From: Bifidobacteriaceae bacterium
GTDB lineage: Bacteria; Actinomycetota; Actinomycetes; Actinomycetales; WQXJ01
Assembly (NCBI GenBank): GCA_031258055.1
Contig: JAIRNM010000338.1
Location: 1 to 16,504, forward strand
Length of the DNA stretch: 16,504 nucleotides
Direction of reading: 5' to 3'
Shown: positions 12,221 to 16,504 of the stretch, piece after piece
How the letters are laid out: each line of letters begins with the position of its first letter
How positions within the stretch are numbered: position 1 is the stretch's first letter
Notes under the pieces: model-generated
Database searches by the model: none
What the model was told of the DNA's origin: nothing
Seen by the model: only the letters and a program-made list of their open reading frames with translations
Position numbers and translations under genes: made by a program

Positions 12221-13483
12221 ATGCACTCGTGGACCGGCCCCACCGTTAGTGTGATTCCGGGCACGGGTGAGGTCCCACTAATCAAGGACGACATCAGCGG
12301 CGAATTGCGTCCGAGTGTGGTCGGTGAACAGGCTAACCTCTACGTTTGCGGGATTACGCCTTACGATTCGACCCACTTGGGACACGCTTTCAGCTACCTG
12401 GCATTCGATCTGCTGGTGCGGGCGTGGCGGGACCTCGGTGTGACCGTCCGCTACGCGCAGGGGCTGACCGACATTGACGATCCGCTGCTGGAACGGGCCC
12501 GTGCGACCGGCCGGGACTGGTCGAAGATCGCCTCCTCACAAACCGCGCTCTATAAGTCGGACATGGCGGCGCTTCGGGTCATCCCGCCCGACTCGTATCG
12601 GGGAGTGGTGGAATCGGTGCCGCAAATCGTGACGGCCGTGGAACGCATGATTGATGTGGGACAGGCTTACCGGGTGCCTGTGCCTGGCAGTTCGGCGGCG
12701 AACTTAGGCGACATTTGCGCCGACCTGGCTGCCGATCCGGATTTTGGTTCTTTGTCGGCGCTGAGTCGCGAGGCGCAGGACCGGTTGTTCGCTGAACGCG
12801 GCGGGGACCCGGACCGGCCCGGTAAGCGGCACCGGCTCGATCCGCTGCTGTGGCGGGCCGCGCGACCGGGTGATCCCTCCTGGGATGGGCGGACGCTGGG
12901 ACGCGGGCGTCCCGGCTGGCATATCGAATGCGCCGTCTTCGCCTCAAACGAGTTGGAGCAACCGATTGATGTGCTTGGCGGCGGCAAGGACTTGATCTTC
13001 CCGCACCATGAAATGTCGGTTTCCCACAGCCGCGCGCTGACCGGCCTTGAGCAACCGGCCCGGTTGACGATGCACACTGGGATGGTTCACTACGACGGGC
13101 AGAAGATGTCGAAATCGCTCGGCAATCTAGTGTTCGTGTCCGATCTGCTTGACCGCGGTGTGAACCCAGCGGCTCTGCGCCTGGCTTTGATAAGCCATCA
13201 TTACCGGGAGGACTGGGAGTGGCGGGGACGCGAGCTGGCGTTGGCGGAGGCGCGGCTCAGCCGCTGGCGCGAGGTCATCGGCTCGGTGAAACCGCAAGGA
13301 CCTTCGGCGGAGGCCATCACCCAGATCAGGTCCGCTTTGGCCAACGACCTGGACACCGTGGCCGCCGTGGCGGCCGTCGACGAGTGGGTCCGGGCCGCTC
13401 CGTTGGCGCGCGAGCGCAGCCCTTACGCCGCCGCCGACCTCCGACGGGCGATTGATGCCTTGCTCGGCATCAAGCTTTACTGA
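12221..13483 (+). CDS. mshC: Mycothiol cysteine ligase MshC
   Basis: MshC joins cysteine to GlcN-Ins using ATP, a late step in making mycothiol, the main actinobacterial thiol. The 420-residue product is a shortened class I cysteinyl-tRNA-synthetase-like protein without the anticodon-binding domain. Visible motifs are CGITPYDSTHLGHAFSY (C43 zinc ligand; HLGH nucleotide motif), GWHIEC (C237), FPHHEM (H262) and KMSKS (295-299). C43, C237 and H262 correspond to the zinc site known for mycobacterial MshC. TPYD in place of the synthetase TVYD also marks MshC. ATG 12221 abuts the uppP stop (TAAATG), implying coupled expression. Its presence places the organism among Actinomycetota. Confidence 0.96.
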   Translation: MHSWTGPTVSVIPGTGEVPLIKDDISGELRPSVVGEQANLYVCGITPYDSTHLGHAFSYLAFDLLVRAWRDLGVTVRYAQGLTDIDDPLLERARATGRDWSKIASSQTALYKSDMAALRVIPPDSYRGVVESVPQIVTAVERMIDVGQAYRVPVPGSSAANLGDICADLAADPDFGSLSALSREAQDRLFAERGGDPDRPGKRHRLDPLLWRAARPGDPSWDGRTLGRGRPGWHIECAVFASNELEQPIDVLGGGKDLIFPHHEMSVSHSRALTGLEQPARLTMHTGMVHYDGQKMSKSLGNLVFVSDLLDRGVNPAALRLALISHHYREDWEWRGRELALAEARLSRWREVIGSVKPQGPSAEAITQIRSALANDLDTVAAVAAVDEWVRAAPLARERSPYAAADLRRAIDALLGIKLY

Positions 13484-13525
13484 TTACCCCTATTGTCCGA
13501 TGCCGTCGTTTCGGAGTTGTCCCCG

Positions 13526-13554
13526 GGGCGGCGATGGCCTCTAGCGTGCCGCCC
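13526..13554. terminator. Hairpin between mshC and mazF
   Basis: GGGCGGC (13526-13532) pairs perfectly with GCCGCCC (13548-13554) across a 15-nt loop. It lies between the convergent ends of mshC and the MazF-type gene. No U tract follows on either strand. It could stop transcription from both directions. Confidence 0.4.
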
Positions 13555-13567
13555 GAATTGTCGGGGG

Positions 13568-13933
13568 CTAGCCGAGCGGCAGGTCGCGGGGACCTCCAAC
13601 CAGCCCTACCACTATGCGCGTGGTCGCGGCCACGACGTCCGGTGTGGCCATCCCGAGCCGTTTGATCAACCTGCTCGCGGCGACCGCTCCGGCGGCATCG
13701 CAGACTACGACCGAATCGCGCTCAATCGTCCGGCTCGCTGGGACCCGCACCCGCAACGCTGACGGTCCGCGCGAGGCTGAGAGCGGCGCCACCAACAGCC
13801 TGTCGGTGGGTTCTTGGGGTGCGGCCCAGTCCGGTGTCAGGATCAGGACGGGTCTGGTCTTGCCTAACTCACCTAATCTGCTGGCGCCCAACGCAGCCAG
13901 CCAGATTTCGCCGCGGCGCGCTTCAATCGACAT
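13568..13933 (-). CDS. mazF: MazF/PemK-type endoribonuclease toxin
   Basis: Family members cut mRNA or other RNA at short sequence motifs and halt growth unless bound by the antitoxin. The 121-residue product shows the fold's conserved strands: RRGEIWLAALG (7-17), GKTRPVLIL (R27), DRLLVAPLSA, and SVVVCDAAGAVAASRL (D79), followed by a helix and IVVGLVG. The ATG at 13933 was chosen because the domain begins there. An upstream frame to 14032 overlaps the antitoxin and has no similarity. It overlaps the antitoxin's end by 11 nt, typical of co-translated pairs. No mutation is visible, so it appears intact. The cleavage site cannot be predicted. Confidence 0.88.
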   Translation of the reverse strand: MSIEARRGEIWLAALGASRLGELGKTRPVLILTPDWAAPQEPTDRLLVAPLSASRGPSALRVRVPASRTIERDSVVVCDAAGAVAASRLIKRLGMATPDVVAATTRIVVGLVGGPRDLPLG

Positions 13934-14156
13934 CTTGAGCCCAAGCGTCCGCCCATTCTTGGTCCTCTTGCGCCACGGCGGTCGAGCTAGCGTCTGCTGC
14001 GCGCGCGGCCCGTTCGGACGCCATCGCCTCATCCCACCAAGCGTCTACGGTGAGTTGTTCAAGTAGGTTCGCGCGGGAAGTGCCGCGGGCCCGTGCCAGT
14101 TCGGTAAGCATAAGGTGCGCTCTGTCGCTGACGCGCACAGTTTGGTAAGCAGACAT
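13923..14156 (-). CDS. Ribbon-helix-helix antitoxin of the MazF-type pair
   Basis: The 77-residue protein has an N-terminal ribbon-helix-helix (SAYQTVRVSDRAHLMLTELA, then ARGTSRANLLEQLTVDAWW), which should bind operator DNA. Its acidic, Trp-containing C-terminal part (QEDQEWADAWAQDVD) is of the type that blocks the RNA-binding face of MazF. It is the first gene of the pair; the stop codon lies within the toxin's first codons. The ATG at 14156 is 7 nt from a perfect TATAAT, so the mRNA should be leaderless. A palindrome lies inside the promoter spacer. Family name is MazE-like in function rather than by fold. Confidence 0.82.
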   Translation of the reverse strand: MSAYQTVRVSDRAHLMLTELARARGTSRANLLEQLTVDAWWDEAMASERAARAADASSTAVAQEDQEWADAWAQDVD

Positions 14157-14163
14157 TGGTCAC

Positions 14164-14194
14164 ATTATACGCCACACACTATGTGTCTAAGCAA
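14164..14194 (-). promoter_or_regulatory. Promoter and operator of the MazEF-type pair
   Basis: On the minus strand a perfect -10, TATAAT (14169-14164), is followed by 7 nt and the ATG at 14156. A TTGCTT-like -35 (14194-14189) is 19 bp upstream. Between them lies ACACA-CTA-TGTGT (14174-14186 on the plus strand), a perfect 5-bp-arm palindrome and the likely antitoxin binding site. This is the strongest promoter sequence in the window. Confidence 0.7.
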
Positions 14195-14260
14195 ATGGGT
14201 CGGCCTCGCGCGTCACCAATACCGCGCTGACGCGACCGGGTCTTTGGGCGTCTGGCCGAA

Positions 14261-14300
14261 GACTGAGTCGGCTCCCCGGACGAGCGGAGCCGACCCAGTC
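14261..14300 (-). terminator. Long hairpin after bioY
   Basis: A 15-bp arm (14261-14275, GACTGAGTCGGCTCC) pairs with 14286-14300 with a single mismatch across a 10-nt loop. It lies 20 bp downstream of the bioY stop on the minus strand and is the likely end of the bioY operon. There is no U tract, as is common in high-GC actinobacteria. Confidence 0.7.
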
Positions 14301-14320
14301 GCTGGGGCGCTTTGGCCCTA

Positions 14321-14908
14321 CTAGCGGTCGCGCAGTTTGGTTATGACCTTCCAGGCCGCCGGGAAGGCGGCGGAGGCAGCGGCGGCCTTGATGGCGTCGC
14401 CGAGCAGGAAGGGGAACATACCGGTGGTCAGCGCCTGGCCTATGGTCGTGTCCGTGGCGTAGGCCAGGTAGGGAACTCCAATCAGGTAGACCACGGCCGA
14501 GCAGAGGGCGATCACCACGAAACTGGGAGCGACCTTGCGGTCAACGCCGCGGTTGGACGCCCAACCGGCCAATGTCGCAGCGGCGATGTAACCGACTATG
14601 TAACCAGCCGTCGGGACGGCGATGCCGTGGGCACCACCGGCGAAGACCGGCGCGCCAGCAAAGCCGACCAGGGCGAACAGCGCGAGGGAAAGCGCCGCGC
14701 GCCGGGCGCCCAGCGCCAACCCGGCGGTGAGTACAGCGAAGGTGCCGAGCGACAAGGGAACGGGAGTGAAGCCCAAAGGGATTTGGACTTGGCCGACGGC
14801 GGCTACCCAGGCGGCACCGGCCAGTACGGCGACGGCGTCACGCACGCGGGAGCGGCCGGCCAGATCGGCCAATACTTCAGTACGGGGTAAAGCGGCAGAA
14901 AAAGCCAT
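14321..14908 (-). CDS. bioY: BioY, substrate-binding component of the biotin ECF transporter
   Basis: BioY is the membrane protein that captures biotin; it works with an energy-coupling module (ATPases and EcfT) not seen in this window. The 195-residue product has about six hydrophobic segments and family motifs: AAVGQVQIPLGFTPVPLSLGTFAVLTAG (two parts), ALFALVGFAGAPVFAGGAHG and PTAGYIVGYI. Start ATG 14908 has AAAGGA (14915-14920 on the plus strand) 6 nt upstream, a good ribosome site. It follows the DUF1097 gene by 30 bp on the same strand, so it belongs to the PxpA/biotin carrier operon. This fits: the operon would need biotin to charge the carrier protein. Confidence 0.94.
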   Translation of the reverse strand: MAFSAALPRTEVLADLAGRSRVRDAVAVLAGAAWVAAVGQVQIPLGFTPVPLSLGTFAVLTAGLALGARRAALSLALFALVGFAGAPVFAGGAHGIAVPTAGYIVGYIAAATLAGWASNRGVDRKVAPSFVVIALCSAVVYLIGVPYLAYATDTTIGQALTTGMFPFLLGDAIKAAAASAAFPAAWKVITKLRDR

Positions 14909-14938
14909 TGTGTTTCCTTTCGGTTGTTTGGGCCGCGA

Positions 14939-15478
14939 TCAATCGGAGCCGGTGGTGGCCGACTTGGCGCCCAGGGTGGTGACCTTGATGGATAGCCAGC
15001 CGAAGATTAGACCAATCAGGTTGCCGCCGACAATCCAGACGAACGCGTTGACATAGACACCGAAGGAGGATCCGCTCAGGGATTCCAGTGGCAAGAACGC
15101 CACCGCCCCGGTGCCAACGAAGACGCAGGAATAGGCGTTGAAGCTCATCAGCGAGTGGTTGAGCACGGGCACCTTGAGCGTAAGCATCAGCGCGAAGACG
15201 GTTATCAGCACGGCGATCATGGTTGGCCACAGCCAGGGCAATCCCAGGTTGGCGAACAACTCAATCAGCAAGAAAGCGGCAACGGCCAGGGCGCCGCCGG
15301 TCAGCGCGGGCAGGACACCCTGCTTGATCAACTCTGGTTTGGCGCCCAACGTGAAGTACCAAGCCCAGCCAATAAACACGGCCCAAACCGGGATTTGGAG
15401 ATCGCTCACCATGAACAGGCAGGACAACGCGGCCAGAACGGCGACAGAGACGTCCAGTTTCTCAATCTTGAATTTCAT
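14939..15478 (-). CDS. DUF1097 membrane protein
   Basis: This is a 179-residue integral membrane protein with about five hydrophobic segments, of the DUF1097 (YcdZ-like) family. Typical stretches are IPVWAVFIGWAWYFTLGA, ALTGGALAVAAFLL, NAYSCVFVGTGAVAFLPLE and VWIVGGNLIGLIFGWLSI. Function is unproven. The start ATG 15478 overlaps the pxpA stop as ATGA, so it is translated with pxpA, and a GGAG lies about 6 nt upstream. The tight coupling to pxpA suggests it may move the substrate or product of that pathway, but this is inference. Confidence 0.8.
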   Translation of the reverse strand: MKFKIEKLDVSVAVLAALSCLFMVSDLQIPVWAVFIGWAWYFTLGAKPELIKQGVLPALTGGALAVAAFLLIELFANLGLPWLWPTMIAVLITVFALMLTLKVPVLNHSLMSFNAYSCVFVGTGAVAFLPLESLSGSSFGVYVNAFVWIVGGNLIGLIFGWLSIKVTTLGAKSATTGSD

Positions 15479-16239
15479 GTCGGCTCCGTCAGGCTCGCTG
15501 GGGTTACACCAGCGGCGATCAGCGCCGAGTGAACCGCTTTAGCCACTGCCGGGGCGTTAGGGGCATCCCCATGAATGCACACAGTGACGCCCTGGACGGG
15601 GACATCGCCGCCGTCAATGGTGTCGATCACGCCTTCGGTAACGGCCCGAAGGGCGCGGGCGGCGACTTCTTCCGGTGAACGGGCCTGCTTGACCCGTTCC
15701 AGCAGCCAATTGCCCTGCGCGTCATAGCCCAAGTCGATCAAGATTTCATGGGCGGTGGGTAGGCCCCGTTCCTCCGCTCGCTTCAACGCCTCGCAACCTT
15801 GGTGCAGCATGATGATTAGCTCGGGGTTGTAATCGGCGCAGGCGTCGAGGAAGGGTTCAATATAACGGTCTTCTTCTCCGACCATGCGGTAAAGGATCCC
15901 GTGCGGTTTGATGTGCTGCATCTTCAGCCCGTGTACCTTCAAGAAGGCTTCTAGCGCTCCGAGCTGGTACAACACATCGCCGCGTAGTTCGGACGGCGAA
16001 ATGTCGATCCGGCGGCGGCCGAAGCCCCGCATGTCAGGCAGCCCGACATGGGCGCCGGGCGCCACGCCGTATTGGGCCGCCCATTTGACGGTCTGCTCCA
16101 TCACCACCGGGTCCGCCGCGTGGAAGCCTGTGGCGATGTTAGCTGAGGTGACGTAGGGCATCAGGGCTTCGTCATCGCCCAATACGTAACGGCCGAAAGA
16201 TTCGCCCATGTCGACGTTGATGTCGATCTTCTGGCTCAT
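15475..16239 (-). CDS. pxpA: 5-oxoprolinase subunit PxpA (LamB/YcsF family)
   Basis: PxpA works with PxpB and PxpC to open 5-oxoproline (pyroglutamate) to glutamate with ATP; some relatives act on other lactams. The 254-residue product has the family's N-terminus IDINVDMGESFGRY (5-18), TSANIATGFHAADP (31-44), GAHVGLPD and the HIKPHGILY motif. Length is close to the 244 residues of E. coli PxpA. The ATG at 16239 was chosen over the longer frame to 16290 because the conserved sequence starts there and GGAGG (minus strand, 16251-16247) is 7 nt upstream. It follows the biotin carrier gene with a 2-nt gap. PxpB and PxpC are not in the window and may lie to the right. Confidence 0.93.
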   Translation of the reverse strand: MSQKIDINVDMGESFGRYVLGDDEALMPYVTSANIATGFHAADPVVMEQTVKWAAQYGVAPGAHVGLPDMRGFGRRRIDISPSELRGDVLYQLGALEAFLKVHGLKMQHIKPHGILYRMVGEEDRYIEPFLDACADYNPELIIMLHQGCEALKRAEERGLPTAHEILIDLGYDAQGNWLLERVKQARSPEEVAARALRAVTEGVIDTIDGGDVPVQGVTVCIHGDAPNAPAVAKAVHSALIAAGVTPASLTEPT

Positions 16240-16241
16240 CG

Positions 16242-16460
16242 CTAGACCTCCAAAACGATCATGTCCGAGCCGACGTCCATTTCGTCCCATTCAGCGACGA
16301 GGATTTCCTTGACCACCCCGGTGGCTGGCGATGGACACGAGATCTCCATCTTCATGACGTTGATGACAGCCAATTCCTGGCCTTCCTCAACCTTGTCGCC
16401 TTCGTTGACGACCACCCGGGCGACCAATCCGGGCATGTGGGCTTGCAGTTTCTTCTCCAT
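16242..16460 (-). CDS. Biotin carboxyl carrier protein (short form)
   Basis: This 72-residue protein is a single biotinyl domain: MPGLVARVVVNEGDKVEEGQ, INVMKMEISCPSPATGVV and EWDEMDVGSDMIVLEV. K37 in the MKM hairpin is the expected biotinylation site. It would carry CO2 between a biotin carboxylase and a carboxyltransferase, neither in view. The ATG at 16460 has AAGGAG 6 nt upstream and gives a normal single-domain length. The frame stays open to the right edge, so a longer protein cannot be strictly excluded. Its position directly before pxpA suggests service to the PxpBC-type carboxyltransferase-like proteins rather than fatty acid synthesis. Confidence 0.88.
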   Translation of the reverse strand: MEKKLQAHMPGLVARVVVNEGDKVEEGQELAVINVMKMEISCPSPATGVVKEILVAEWDEMDVGSDMIVLEV

Positions 16461-16504
16461 CTTGGACTCCTTCAGTGTGACTTTATGACCAGGTCTGGGG
16501 CGGC
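16461..16504 (-). other. Right edge, possible end of an upstream gene
   Basis: These 44 bases lie upstream of the carrier gene on the minus strand. Two frames end in stop codons here (TAA at 16485-16483 after PPQTWS, TGA at 16474-16472 after AAPDLVIKSH). Either could be the C-terminus of the preceding operon gene. The segment is too short to identify. Confidence 0.3.

Noticed and set aside
14312..14890. 192-residue open frame on the plus strand
   Set aside because: It is antisense to bioY, has glycine/arginine-rich composition and no family similarity.
15138..15542. Plus-strand open frames opposite the DUF1097 gene
   Set aside because: They are shadows of a clear membrane-protein gene on the other strand.

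Overview
The window looks like chromosomal DNA from a high-GC, mycothiol-making actinobacterium. The clearest marker is mshC (12221-13483), the cysteine ligase of mycothiol synthesis. It sits in a typical actinobacterial block: M20 peptidase, DUF5703 protein, small acidic protein, aldo/keto reductase, uppP, mshC. I cannot name the genus from sequence alone.

Layout. 1-4228 holds proC, a membrane-anchored endonuclease/exonuclease/phosphatase protein on the minus strand, an operon of a low-molecular-weight tyrosine phosphatase and a NUDIX-NYN fusion, and a RimJ-type acetyltransferase. 4212-5537 (minus) is a CaCA-type cation antiporter. 5538-7778 is an accessory island: an intact TacA/TacT-type toxin-antitoxin pair, then a decayed hipBA pair with four in-frame stop codons and a missing 3' half. 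7779-8330 is a DUF3592 membrane protein, followed by the conserved block to 13483. 13568-14156 (minus) is a MazEF-type pair. 14321-16460 (minus) reads as one operon transcribed from the right edge: biotin carrier protein, PxpA (LamB/YcsF), DUF1097 membrane protein and BioY biotin transporter component. Its first genes lie outside the window.

How the genes fit together. uppP recycles undecaprenyl carrier lipid and mshC makes mycothiol; they are abutted in one operon. PxpA plus a biotin carrier plus a biotin transporter suggests a biotin-dependent version of the 5-oxoproline/lactam-opening system. The three toxin-antitoxin loci are near one another but not linked in function.

The strongest non-gene signal is in the promoters. 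For most first-in-operon genes a TAnnnT -10 hexamer lies 6-8 nt (usually exactly 7) before the chosen start codon, which predicts leaderless mRNAs; genes inside the 14321-16460 operon carry Shine-Dalgarno sites instead. In two divergent pairs the opposing -10 boxes face or overlap one another, and in one pair each box borrows a base of the other gene's ATG. Two families of structured intergenic repeats are also present. No tRNA, rRNA, CRISPR array or transposase was seen.
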